Positions 10,504 through 20,937 of a DNA stretch of 51,132 nucleotides are shown in pieces. The stretch's first letter is position 1, and every line of letters begins with the position of its first letter. Source of the DNA: Chara braunii (lineage: Eukaryota > Streptophyta > Charophyceae > Charales > Characeae); assembly GCA_003427395.1 (NCBI GenBank), contig BFEA01000174.1, forward strand, positions 173,762 through 224,893. Reading direction: 5' to 3'. The notes under the pieces were generated by a model, which did no database searches, had not been told where the DNA came from, and saw only the letters and a program-made list of their open reading frames with translations. Position numbers and translations under genes: made by a program.

Positions 10504-11130
10504 GAGGACCGACCGTTTGACTTCGGGACGGACGCGCGGGAATCATTCTTGGCCCTCAAAGCCGCATTGCTTTCCGCGAAGGTATTGCGGATATACGAGC
10601 CGCTATTGCCAACGGGCGTCACCACGGACGCATCCGGCTATGGCATTGGTGTCGTCCTCGAGCAACATGACGGCGTGGATTGGCACCCAGTCGAATATTT
10701 CAGCAAGAAAGTGCCGGCCGTGCACTCCATCGACGATGCACGCAAGAAGGAACTTCTCGCCTTCGTCCATGCACTCAAGCGATGGCGGCACTTCCTCCTC
10801 GGTCAACGCCAGTTCCGATGGGTAACGGACAACAATCCGTTGGTGTTCTACAAGTCGCAAGACACTGTCAACAGCACCATTGCCCGTTGGATGGCCTTCA
10901 TCGACCAATTCGACTTCTTTCCCGATCACATTCCGGAGAAGTCGAACCGCTTTGCGGATGCCCTTTCGCGGCGTCCGGACCACTGCACCACGGTCTACTC
11001 AACCTTCGAGATCGAGGATGACTTGCGGGACAGCTTCATCCGCGGCTCTCAAGCCGACCCCGAGTTTCGCGACAAGTACGCAAACTGTTCCTCTCCCAAT
11101 CCGGCGCCTTCGCACTATCGGATCCAAGAA
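10504..11130 (+). pseudogene. pol: Element B pol: RNase H
   Basis: In the same frame as the RT C-terminal part but after a TGA. VTTDASGYGIGVVL gives the first acidic residue, KKELLAFVHAL the Glu, WVTDNNPL the next Asp, and NRFADALSRRP the last. It would degrade the RNA strand of the RNA-DNA hybrid during cDNA synthesis. The domain itself has no internal stop and flows directly into the integrase. Confidence 0.85.
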
Positions 11131-12030
11131 GGATACTTGCTTCTTCATTTGCGGGGGAAGGATCTTCCTTGTGTGCCGCAAGATTCACATTCGCGCACCC
11201 GGCTTCTTGGCGAGTTCCACGACGCCCCCGCCACCGGACACTTTGGAGTCAATCGCACGATTGGCCGACTACGCGAACACTTTTGGTGGCCCGGTCTCCT
11301 CGACGACGTCACGCGCTATTGCGAGTCATGCGAAGTTTGCCGACGTTGCAAACCTCGCAATCATCGTCCTTATGGCGAACTGCGACCATTGCCGGTCCCC
11401 TTGCGCCGAAGGGAAGCGATTGCCATGGACATCACCGGGTCGTTCCCCAAGCACAAGACGGGCGTCGATGGGATTCTCGCGGTGGTTGACCGCCTCACCA
11501 AGTTTGCCATGTTCTTGCCTTGCCGCTATCACGCCAAGGCACCGGAGTTGGCCGAGATTCTCTACACCGGTTGGATTCGAACCAAGGGTTACCCCAAGGA
11601 GATCGTCTGCGACCGCGACACTCGGTTCATGTCCGATTTTTGGTTGGCGCTCATCAAACGATGGGGCTCATCCCTCAACCCAAGTTCGGCTCGCCACCCC
11701 CAAACCGATGGCCAAACGGAGAGGGCACATCAGACCGCACATGTCCTTCTTCGAACTCTCATCCGTCCCGACCAGAAAGATTGGGTTGAGCGGCTGCCGG
11801 ATGTTGAGTTGGCATACAACTCGTCCATCCATCCGGCTATCGGGATATCGCCCTTTGAGTTTGAGCATGGCTCGCTGGTCAATTCTCCGTTGGACACAAT
11901 CCTTCCACAGACGGCAGAGAGCGACGACCACCTCCTCTTCATTCGTCGGATGCAAGAACTTTTTGTCAAGGCACGTGACCAGATGGCAAAGACGCAGCAA
12001 CGTATGCGCCAACAAGGCCAACCGCCAGCG
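11131..12030 (+). pseudogene. pol: Element B pol: integrase
   Basis: The zinc-binding part reads FHDAPATGHFG...CESCEVC (HHCC). The catalytic core has IAMDITGSF, VCDRDTRFMS and HPQTDGQTERAH, giving the D-D-E triad. The frame is open until a frameshift near 12020-12035, where the C-terminal part continues in another frame. It would insert the cDNA. This is the best preserved integrase in the window. Confidence 0.88.
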
Positions 12031-12565
12031 TCTTCCTTGTCCATTCCGCGCCGGCGACCTCGTATGGGTCTCCGCTGCAGAATTCAGCCTCGAACAAGAC
12101 ATCTCTCGCAAGCTCCTTCCGAAATGGATGGGGCCCTGGCCGGTTGAGGCACCCGCTGGGGACGCACCCGAAGGACCTTCATTCGTCATTAAGGTGCCTG
12201 CCCACTTGCCTGTCAACCCGGTCTTCCACTGTTCCAAGTTGGCCCTCTACACGCCAGAGGAACTTGACGACTTTCCCGGGCGACGATCGCAAGACCCACC
12301 GTCGATGGACGGTTTCCAAGAGGTTGGCGACATCATATCCCAGCGACGTTACGGCAACAGGCCGACTGAATTTTTGGCCCACTTCGCATACTGCACCCAT
12401 AGAGCTGACCGATGGCTGACTCGTGCGGAACTTCAGGCAACAACGCCCGATGCCCTCGCACGCTACGAACAGAAGTTGAAAGGCAAGCCGACATCTTCGG
12501 CTCCACGACGCACACGCGTCCAAGTACCGCCTTCAGATCGTCAGCTTCACCCCCGACCGGCTTGA
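12031..12565 (+). pseudogene. pol: Element B integrase C-terminus: GPY/F module and chromodomain-like tail
   Basis: Shifted relative to the core. It contains GDLVWVSAAEF, RKLLPKWMGPWPV (GPY/F-type), a VFHCSKLALY stretch, then GDIISQRRYGNRPTEFLAHF and DRWLTRAEL, a divergent chromodomain-like end. A stop codon (TGA at about 12563) closes pol about 20 bp before the 3' LTR, the expected position. Similar tails end the integrases of A, C and D. Confidence 0.75.
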
Positions 12566-12569
12566 CTTC

Positions 12570-12584
12570 ATAAGGAGGGGGGGG
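12570..12584 (+). promoter_or_regulatory. Polypurine tract of element B
   Basis: AAGGAGGGGGGGG directly precedes the TG of the 3' LTR. It is the expected plus-strand primer. Confidence 0.85.
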
Positions 12585-13903
12585 TGTTGCATGCTGAGCC
12601 TGCACACGGGCCCCATTTGAGGGGCCCGGCGGCTGCTGAGAGGCCCCCAGGCCGCGTACTATCCAGCACGCGCCCTGAAGGCCCACTACGGCCCTCCAGG
12701 CCCTAGGCACGTAGGTAGGTAGGTTTTCGTTTACTTACCCTTTTTCTGTGTGTGTGTGCTGTCTTATTTTTGTCTGTTCAGGTGCCATTTCGGATTCGCA
12801 GCCCCAAGGCCGGACCTTGGGACCAGGTACACCGGAGGCAGGCCCGAAACGAGGCCAGGCGCATTTTGGTGCCAAACCGGCGTCGTTTCGGTCCTGCAAG
12901 ACCCAAGACAGCACCTTGGGCCAGGTGCACCGGTAGACGGCCGTTTTTAGGCCAGGCGCATTTCTGCGCCACGCTGCAGCAGCAGCAAGGTCTGGATCTC
13001 CGGTAGGGACCCAGACCACCTGGGTCGTTTTAGGCCACACAGTACCAGGTAGGCCCAGCGGCCCAGCACTACATATAGATGGGCAGCAGCTGGGCAACGA
13101 ACAGTTCGAGTAGCTCACTTCTGAGCGACACGCTGCTGGTTGGAGGCTGCACCATGCTGCGCTAGATAGTGGGGTAGAGAGTAAAGGCTAGGCGAGATAG
13201 GGAGTGGCGGACGCCATACCTGCAAGTGGCGAGCTTACCTGGCGCCATAGCTGGGCTCCACGCGGTACCTGGTCACGACAAGGACACAGTCAGTACGGTG
13301 ACAGCTACTTGCAGGTGAGATAACGAGGAGGGCTTCATCTTCTTCTCTCCCTCCTCCATATCTCTCTCTCTCTCTCTCTCTCTCCTCCTCCCTCCTTCCT
13401 CCTTCGTATCTTCTTCTTCTTCATTCACGAGAGTGTGAGGGGTTATCTGTAGGGATTCGGGTAGGGGTTGTAACGGGCACATTGCCCAGGATCTGATTTG
13501 ACATTCCTGAGACAGACATTGTTTGGACATTCGGCAAGAGACTATTTGCACTTCGTCATTGCGATCTTGGTCTACTCTCTCGCCTCCTCCCTCTTTCGTT
13601 TGTCCCTCCCCCATCTCTCATCCGTGGTTTCTCCCCATGTGTGTACGAAGGAGGGACCTTCCTTCCATGATTGCGGTCCCTCCTCTCTCGCCCATGTGTG
13701 ATGTGTGATGGATGTCGGGTCAGTCCCGATCAGATCAGATCTTCTCTTTTAAGTCTTCCGTTGTGCCATTTCGTGCCATCTTGTATGTATCGGGATGTAC
13801 ATTGCTTGTTGATGCTGCGCTGATCTTGCATTGTCCATTTCAGTCTTTTTCATCACATCGTGGATCCTTGGTATACTGCACATTGCTCCCCTGAGCATGC
13901 GTT
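12585..13903 (+). mobile_element. 3' LTR of element B
   Basis: Matches the 5' LTR with scattered substitutions. A perfect inverted repeat CGGGCCCC-ATTTGA-GGGGCCCG lies at 12607-12628. The CT tract is short here. It ends around GCGTT at 13903, where element A sequence (TGACCACTCAC) begins. Confidence 0.9.
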
Positions 13904-14330
13904 GACCACTCACTTTCCAAATCTTCTAAGGCTTCAGACACATCCAATGTACAGAGCATGGTTTGGTCTAGATGAGTCTGCAGGGTGACTAAAGAGTCGT
14001 TAGCTATGGCCTGCTCATGAAGTGGGGAGGGTATCTGGCCCACTTCACCTTGAGTAGAAGCAGCTAAAACTTTCACCGGCCTCACGTGTTTCCCGAGCTA
14101 GAAGCCTGGGAAGAAAGTACCCCTACCTTAGGAGGTATCTTCTGCGTGATCTTTGCGTTCTTGCACTTGTACTGGGTGTGTCTGTATTCACCACAGTTGA
14201 TGCAAGCACCACGCACTCTACGGTCCCGCCACACTTCTTGATCAAGACCTGCCTTGACCCAATCAACAACTTAGGTCTAGTTGGAGGTGGCCCGCCCTTG
14301 ACTCTTTTGATGGCCCTTCCCTCGGCCACC
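13904..14330 (-). pseudogene. Element A gag-protease junction with CCHC knuckle
   Basis: Right of element B, element A resumes on the minus strand. The part nearest B corresponds to the acidic region just upstream of the protease in element C (near 45985-46100). Further in, the minus strand encodes DRRVRGACINCGEYRHTQYKC, whose CINCGEYRHTQYKC is a CCHC knuckle at about 14165-14210. It is in a different frame from the surrounding gag pieces. The protease active site itself is not present in A. Confidence 0.7.
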
Positions 14331-15010
14331 TGCCTTAGTTTTTACTACTGCGACGAGGGTGCTACCCTCAGCGATCTCCTCGCCGTCGTACTCTGAACTG
14401 TCCAACAGGTCTGTGAGCTCTTCGATCTCAATTTGAGTCCCATCGTACTCAACCATCATCAATTTACTCCCCTTCTTCCATTCCGTCTGCTGGAGTAGGC
14501 TGAGCGCTTCCTAGAGTAGCCTCTAAGTCAAAGGCTTTTCTAGATAATGTCTCAAACGAATGATACTCAAGGCGAGCCTCGCTGGTTAGCAAATTTCTGA
14601 GATTCTCTGGAAGACATCTCACAAACATGGTCTATAAGACCTGGTCATCGTAGCGTATGTCGGGAACGACGATGAGGCTCTTGACGGTAGTCGTTAGCTA
14701 TCTGACCGACTTGAACTTTCGCTGCTCTAGTCTGAGCATCGCATCAGTGGCAATCTGCGCCGTTAGCCATTGCTGCTGCTCTGGCTGTTGCTGCCTGCTC
14801 TCTAGCTGCTGCGTTTGCAGCTGCCAACGCCTGACTTGCAGCTAGTGCTGTTTCCTGGGCTGCTGCTAGAGCACGGGCTCTGTGTTCGGCATGAAGCCGT
14901 CTTTCGTCTTCCAGTTGTAAGGTCTGGAACACATGCGGGACTCTAAGTGATCCCGGACGTGTTAGTCTCACATCGTCAACTCCACCCTCATCGGTGTTTG
15001 ACCGGCTCAT
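14331..15010 (-). pseudogene. gag: Element A gag, internally deleted
   Basis: From 15010 downward the minus strand begins MSRSNTDEGG and enters an alanine-rich helical region (LAASQALAAANAAAREQ) resembling the N-terminus of element C gag. It then jumps directly to the C-terminal part (KAFDLEATLGSAQ, MMMVEYDGTQIEIEE), which aligns with KALDIEAKLGS and the MFVDHDGQ region of C. The central capsid region of several hundred residues in C is absent. Frameshifts separate the pieces. Confidence 0.7.
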
Positions 15011-16105
15011 CAGTTAGGCAAACACTATCTGCACTATAACTCCTTGCTGGAGTCCTACCACAACATATGTCTGACCGACACCTAATTTTCTAAAAATAAT
15101 TGTGTCCGGCAGGTCCCCTACTTGACCGATCAAGTGGCAGCCTACAACATTCACAGAAGACTGTCAACATAATCTAGCTGTACCGTGATTAGTTCACTTA
15201 CAGAAGTTTTGCTTAGAACTGGCTAGGGTAGTATACAACAGTCCTAAACTAAACTGTCTGTGAGGTGTTAGCAGTCTGTCAACCAACTAATCAACAATAA
15301 AACTAAAATATGTTGCAGATGTATGAACAGTGGATATAGTTGTGTTTTTCAGTTGAGCACCAATTAGAACCTACCCTCCCCTCAATCCAACATGCNGAAG
15401 AGCATCTTTGAGCAGCAGTGTCTTCGTGTGTAATGTCGGCCCACCCCTGTGCCCCAAGTCATTGCCGAGCAAGCCAGCCCATCCACTCTTATTTACCCTC
15501 GTACAGAACGAGTTTTACCACCCGGTTTGATCTGGCTGATCAGGAGGGATTTAAGGAGAGGCCCCATCTCCTGAGGAATTATTTAACGTCGCAGACAGGA
15601 CGACGATCACAGCCAATATCAACCGAGTCCCCAACCAGAAGTATTTATAGATGGTCTGGTAAGCGTCTCTTATGGGCAAGCACACCCGGCACGACTTCTA
15701 TAGCGCAGCAAAGTGCCAAAATGGACAAGCAGCCATCGCATGCGTGACCTACTCCCATGGGGTTGGCATGGTGACTGTGACCCAAGTGCTTCCACCAGGG
15801 CCCTTCAGAGGCACCGCCCTTTCTCCTTCCAGATGCTTCCGGGAAGATTGTCGTCTCTCAAGGTAGCGCGCTCACGACACCTCACCAAAAGAGAGGACTC
15901 TCAAGTTGGACTCACTTCCTCGCGGTAAGAAGAGATAGAGAGGGTAGATAAGGCAAGGGAACAACATACCTGGAGATAGCTGCCCCCAACCACAGATTTT
16001 TCACCAATTGAGCTGAGTGTGCATTTGATGATCGGTCGTAGCCTCGGTACCACCCACAACTCAATTATGTGTCACCTCAGCTAAATGCCACATCAGCATG
16101 CTCTC
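15011..16105 (-). other. Element A leader, gag-proximal part
   Basis: Noncoding leader homologous to 48100-49215 of element C. Shared landmarks include CCCACCCCTGTGCCCCAAGTC, GATCTGGCTGATCAGGAGG and AATTATTTAACGTCGCAGAC. The homology stops at GCTCTC (16100-16105), where a different family begins. The missing leader start, PBS and 5' LTR are found at 18432-19645 in the opposite orientation. Confidence 0.75.
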
Positions 16106-17561
16106 GTACTGCCCTCGGTACAGACGTCCCCGCTTGGTCAGGCGCATCCTCCCTTTGATCACCCCATTCGCCAAAGAGTAAGACATTCGACAATCCGGGC
16201 TAGACTTCCTCCAGACCTCCATGTCCACGCAAAGTTGGACGATGGAGTCCCGACATCGGGCAAGCCTCCCAGTGATGGTTTGCGCTCGCTCCACCACTTG
16301 TCTCCTGAATCCTTTCGGCTCTACCGGTGAGTCGTTAATATGCAGTGATGCCATGGTCTCCCCAATCTCAGCCAACCGCGCTTCTTCCGGGAAAGCAGTC
16401 CGGAACGTCGCCGGAAGGGAACGACCCATTCGGCGTATACCTTATTTCTCATCTTTTGATAGCAGCTGACAAAACCACATGATGTGACCCTTTTCTGCAC
16501 AATAGTTACACGTGGCCTCCTGCTGCCACGCCCAATGGCTCCGCTGTCCGTTCCCACGGCCTCGACCTCGGCCTCGTACGCCCTGCGGCTGGAACTACCC
16601 CTGATCCTGGGAACTTTGTTCTGCCGAACCGCCGCCAACACTGCCATTCCCTCCTTGGTTGTTTTGTCCACCATTCCTCCCCTATTTACGGGAGTTCCTC
16701 TGTCCGCCTCGAATTTGATTCAAGGCCTTCCTTTTCGCCATTGTCAATTTACGAGGCGACTCTTCTTCCTCCTCGCTCTCATTGCTACTTTCTTCCTCCA
16801 CCGGCTCTTTCCCCTTCCTCTTACTCTTTTTCTCCTTGGCCAGCATGACTTGAAGCTTCAACCTTTCCTCTTTCATGCCTCCCATCATTTCTCTCATGCG
16901 GGCCAAGGTTTTGTAAATTTCACCGTCCTTCACCTTTCCCAACGTCACTTTTTCTCGTTCCTCCTTTTGCTGCCTCAACAGCCGGTAGATAATATCGTCA
17001 AACCTCCCCACCAGCGTATTTTGTCGGACTTTAGTCCAGTCATACCTCCCTTGCATTCCTTCAACCAACTGTGGCTGCTCGACGTCGTTGAAGTTGTCAA
17101 ATGAAGATAAGACAACGATACTTAATCGGATAAGACCGAGATTAGGCTAGCCACGCGTTCAAATTCCGATAAAAACTGTTTGGCAGTACCAAACTTCTTG
17201 CGATCCACCGTCCTCAAGTCTTGGAGGTCGAGCAACCGATCGCTGAGCTGGTACTTCTCCAGCAGTCGCGCCTTGAAATCTGACCAATCTTGGGAGATCC
17301 ACACCAGCTCATCGATCTCGTCTCGGTACTCCACCTTGCAGTGCCTTTTAATCATTCGAAGCATCTTCTCGTTCGTCCATGTATTGCTATATCCCAACTG
17401 TTCGAACTTGTCAGCCCAAGAAGAGGCATGATTTTATCGAATAGCGGGATATGAATCTTGGGGTAGGGCTCTCGCTGAGACTGCCGGATGATCCGTGCCA
17501 ATTCTCGAATGTCATTCCTCCCATCGTCGACGTTATCGTGACGTCCAGCGGCCCCGTCCAT
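16106..17561 (-). pseudogene. gag: Family X gag, truncated at inversion breakpoint
   Basis: A gag unlike A-D. It begins MDGAAGRHDNVDDGRNDIRE at 17561 and continues with a capsid-like region (NTWTNEKMLRMIKRHC, WISQDWSDFKARLLEKYQLS), then a highly charged coiled-coil-like region with lysine and glutamate runs (16700-17070). It has a CCHC knuckle CNYCAEKGHIMWFC at about 16468-16510. Several frame changes lie between the pieces. At 16105 it runs straight into element A leader, so the protease side is missing here; it probably continues at 19646 on the opposite strand. Confidence 0.7.
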
Positions 17562-17751
17562 CTAGAGACTAAAACATAAATCAAAGAAATCAGTCTAGGA
17601 GTTTGGTGACATCTATTAAGGTTTCTTTCTTACATTTGTAGAAGTTCAAAGATTACTAACCTTTTTTCTTAGACAACCACAAAAGCATAACTTTTTTACT
17701 TGTTCCATTTCCGAGTGTCGTTCCACCAGGGACAATGGTAGTTTGCCGTTA

Positions 17752-17769
17752 TCCCCGGCAACGGCGTCA
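17752..17769 (-). promoter_or_regulatory. Primer-binding site of family X (tRNA-Asp-like)
   Basis: The minus strand reads TGACGCCGTTGCCGGGGA, one base from TGGCGCCGTTGCCGGGGA, the complement of the plant tRNA-Asp 3' end. It lies two bases after the LTR end and about 190 bp upstream of the X gag start. This separates X from A-E, which use an iMet-type site. Confidence 0.8.
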
Positions 17770-17771
17770 CC

Positions 17772-18431
17772 CGTCGAGCGCATCAGCCCCCGCACGCGCG
17801 AGGGCCCTCGCGGCCGCGTCACGCACGAGATTCTTAGGCTTTCAACTTTTTTTTAGAGACAAATCGGGGATGACACAGTAACCCGCGTCGACCCCTCGCA
17901 GCTCCAACCGACTGCGCCAACTGTACATCTTGTGGTCCCCTACGACAGGATAGGTTCTCACGGGGCACAACTTACCTTCCCTAAGGGGCTGTCACCGCCC
18001 TTAGGGTTGTATCCCTACCGAGCTACTGACCCTCGTGCGAAAGTTTTTAGATGCAATCGCAGAGGTAGATCAGTCGAGGGCGTTTGCTCGTTCGCTATAG
18101 CATAGGTACACGCGGTTGAACGCCGAAGTGGACCCGAGCGTCGTTCGTCCCTGGGGCGCTGATCTCCCAGGAATAGGACCGACGTCGGTCGACTAGGACG
18201 TGATAACCTAAGCATAAGGAAATCTCAATCAATCCTAGTCCCTTCTTTCAAAGACAATTAGGAGTTACTCAGACAAAACACTTTTAAAAGAAGACTCAGG
18301 TCAACGTAAGTTGACTTATCTTCTGAAATTAATTCATACATATTACAATCATGCATACCACTCGTTCAGTTCAAACCGACAAGGGTTGACTTGACTTGTC
18401 ATCCAACGACGAGCCAACTTGAGTTGACTTG
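17772..18431 (-). mobile_element. 5' LTR of family X (outer limit uncertain)
   Basis: The part at 17772-18055 is repeated in opposite orientation at 22990-23279, with shared stretches such as GTCAGTAGCTCGGTAGGGATAC and GATGTACAGTTGGCGCA. The PBS-side end is fixed by the tRNA-Asp PBS. The far end cannot be placed because element A's LTR begins at 18432; A may have inserted into this LTR. Confidence 0.65.
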
Positions 18432-19473
18432 TGTGAGGATTGAGCCCTCAAAGGGGCCTTGCCGTGATATACATGTTCTAGGCCAAGGCCCCCAGCAAGC
18501 ATTGTGCCCGCCCTAAGTGAAGGCGGGCCAGCAAATCAACAAGAGCCCTCGGCTCAAACATTTCACGAAGTGGGGTCCATACTGTTGCCGCACGCCAGTT
18601 GGTTGGAGTGCACCGAGTACCGGATCTCTGCAAATGCAAAAGGACCAGGGCCCTTCAGAGTTGGTTCGGCCCTGGGCACATAAACATGAGGCCGACATTG
18701 CATACTGGAAATAGAGGCCGAAAATGCCAATGCGGAACCTGTCCACTATCTGAATTTGGACGCAGGCCTGGATGAAAGAGGCACAACTGTACTGCGTGGG
18801 CCCCAACCGCATTGGGCCTGGGTACAGGTACTGGGGCCCAGGCGCAGGCTCAAGGGAGGCCGCCCACACGCAACACTGGCATATAGGCAGAGAGGGCGAG
18901 TGGGCAGGGATCTTGGCCATTGCGAGCAAGGCCGGCACGCTGCTGCGTTGCAAGTGTGTTGCGCTGCGCTAGGCTGAGCAAGGCAGGCTGGCGCTAAGCG
19001 GTAGAGCGCAGCCTGGGTGCAGGGCGCTGGCGGCCATAGTCGGGCTGCCTGTGGGCGCAGAACGAGGTGAAGGGTGAAGGTGGTTCTTCGGAGGTGTAGG
19101 GCGCTGTGTGGGATAACAAGGGAGAGTGAGGGTGAAGAGAGGGACGTACCCGGTGGAGAGGAGGTCGGCATTGGTGTTGACGTCATCACTCGCTGGTCGT
19201 CAAGTTGTCTGGTTGCTTCCATGCTGTAGTTGTACTGATAGGCTGTAGAGTAGGTAGGGCGCCTGGCGCCATTCAAGAGAGAGAGCTACATTGGGTTATG
19301 CTGTTGGTGTTGCCAATTGGGCTTGGACATTGACTCACGATTCTTCGGTATCGTTCTCAAATTGATGGTTACTCGGTTCCATTGTGCTATCTGCTCTTGC
19401 TTTGACTACTTGGACTTAAGTGTAATTTTGCAATTTGGATTTCTGTGCTTCGTCCATATTCATGTTCCTTGCA
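18432..19473 (+). mobile_element. 5' LTR of element A, now in inverted orientation
   Basis: Complete LTR of 1042 bp from TGTGAGGATT to CCTTGCA, followed by a PBS. It is the inverted match of 1-859. A hairpin GCCCGCC-CTAAGTGAA-GGCGGGC lies near 18508-18530 and is also present near the start of the element C LTR. Its orientation is opposite to A's coding region, consistent with an inversion of 16106-19645. Confidence 0.88.
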
Positions 19474-19476
19474 TTT

Positions 19477-19488
19477 TGGTATCGGAGC
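19477..19488 (+). promoter_or_regulatory. Primer-binding site of element A (iMet-like)
   Basis: TGGTATCGGAGC three bases after the LTR, followed by TGGTTCGA as in element C. Confidence 0.8.
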
Positions 19489-19645
19489 TGGTTCGATTCG
19501 CCACTTACCTTGGTGCGCTGGCGTTATACAGACTTGGTGCGTTGACGATGCTTCTTCGCAGTTGGTTCTTGTGACGTCAGGCCAACAATAGGCGCACGAC
19601 GGGGTAGAGAGGTGTGCACCGGAAGGCTATACGGCATGGGTTGCC
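19489..19645 (+). other. Element A leader, LTR-proximal part (inverted)
   Basis: Noncoding sequence after the PBS resembles the start of element C's leader (GGTTCGA, then GGTTCTT and a CCGGAAGGCTATA stretch similar to CAGGAAGCTATAT). Its length (about 157 bp) is close to the roughly 180 bp separating PBS from the 16105-equivalent point in C. It therefore fills the gap left in A's leader. Confidence 0.6.
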
Positions 19646-20089
19646 GTGGTTACTGCGGAATGTATATCGATGGTAAGCACAATGCCACTCAGGCCTGTGC
19701 TAAAGAGAAATGCCCCGACTATAGTTGTTCAGACTCGGATGTGGCGACGAAGTGAGCAGCCTCAGCAGGAAGGAGGGTCCGAAAAGGCAACGGAAGAGGC
19801 GCCTATCCACGTTAGTGGAAACGAGGAGGATACCGAGGATGAGAGGCTGCGGGCCGAAGAGGAAGAATGGGCTCGTCGACGCGCGCTAGAAAGGGATTTT
19901 GAGAAAGTGAAGGCCGAGAAAAGTGGGGAGGAGTCGAGTAAAACGAAGAACATTTACTCAATCCCCGTGGAGCAGGGGATCAATACTGAGCGACTCGTTG
20001 ATAAGATCCTGGAGAGTCAGGGCGACTTGGTCACACTGAAGGAAATTTTGGCGGTGTCGCCAAAGATTCGAGAGGAATTTAAGCAGTGA
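19646..20089 (+). pseudogene. Family X gag-pro linker region
   Basis: Plus-strand frame of 147 codons, very charged in the middle (DEERLRAEEEEWARRRALE and onward), suggesting a coiled coil. It ends with a helix-like LVTLKEILAVSPKIREEFKQ before a TGA. It directly precedes the protease-like region, as the C-terminal gag or linker would. The first residues may be element A leader or the inversion joint. No catalytic motif. Confidence 0.5.
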
Positions 20090-20099
20090 ATGACTCTCA

Positions 20100-20937
20100 A
20101 GAGAGTCATGACAGTTAAGCTCGACAAAGTCAATTCGCCAAAGGCCAACTGGTCCCCACCTGGGACAAAGATGGATTGACAAATTTTGTCGACCGACCAT
20201 CTGAAGGTCGAGATTGGACAACAGGAGTACTCGGCGCTCATCGCCGATGAGGCCGAGATGAACATCATTCGCAAGCGCCATGCCATCGAGGCTTGGTTGA
20301 AAATCAACCGAGACGACTACGGGTTTTTGGAAGGAGCTAGTGGATTGACTCCCTTCTGCGGGACCTCCAGTGGCGTCCTGGTCGCAATCGAAAAAGTTAA
20401 GGTCCGTGCTTATTTCTACATGTTACCGAGAGTGGAACACGAGGTGCTTCTGGGAAGGGCATTTCTATGTCGGTCGGAAAGCATCATTATCAACAAGCAT
20501 GATGAAACCATGTTTGTGACCCTCTGCGATCCTGTCTGTGGTTACTACGAGGTGGTCAAGTGTGCGAACACTGGACCCTATTGTTCGCGGAACCGACTGA
20601 ACCCGAAATCTTATACCTTCCGGGAGTCAAAAAAGTTGAGAAGGGAGAAGGAATCACCAGAGGAGGAGCCGAATCCTCGCGAGTTTTCGCTGACCCTGCC
20701 TAATATTGGACAGGCGGTCGAGTTTGTGTCGACATATTCAGCGATTGATCTAAACGTGGTGCAAGCATTGACCGAGGTCATCACGGACACCGGGAGCGCA
20801 GGAACTATGCGCCTTGTTTACTCCCCGACGGAGGGGAATAGGGAAGAGGACCAAAGATTGCCCTCTACTCGACAGGGTCCTTTTTTAGAGGACGCTGACT
20901 TGACACCGACGCGAAGCGTACATACAAGAAGGTAGGT
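20100..20937 (+). pseudogene. pol: Family X aspartic-protease-like domain
   Basis: The frame reads QEYSALIADEAEMNIIRKRHAI. Position and context match a retropepsin active-site strand, but DEA stands where D-S/T-G is expected, so activity is doubtful. HEVLLGRAFL downstream corresponds to the usual hydrophobic-LG second landmark. After it comes a charged linker to RT. A stop just after 20090 and a frame change near 20936 bracket this frame. I am less sure of the protease call than of the RT that follows. Confidence 0.55.

Larger units (their letters stand above)
4733..13903 (+). mobile_element. Element B: complete Ty3/gypsy LTR retrotransposon
   Basis: A 9.2-kb plus-strand element with two LTRs (1349 and 1319 bp), an iMet-like primer-binding site, gag with CCHC knuckle, protease, RT, RNase H, integrase and a chromodomain-like tail, then a G-rich polypurine tract. 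The order protease-RT-RNase H-integrase defines Ty3/gypsy. At least eight lesions (stops and frameshifts) make it non-autonomous. It sits inside element A, but the two flanks are not a matching target duplication and come from positions of A that are not adjacent. Confidence 0.92.

Noticed and set aside
15418-15928. Plus-strand frames of 60-110 codons in the element A leader
   Set aside because: Corresponding positions in element C are not open in the same frame, and there is no recognisable domain.
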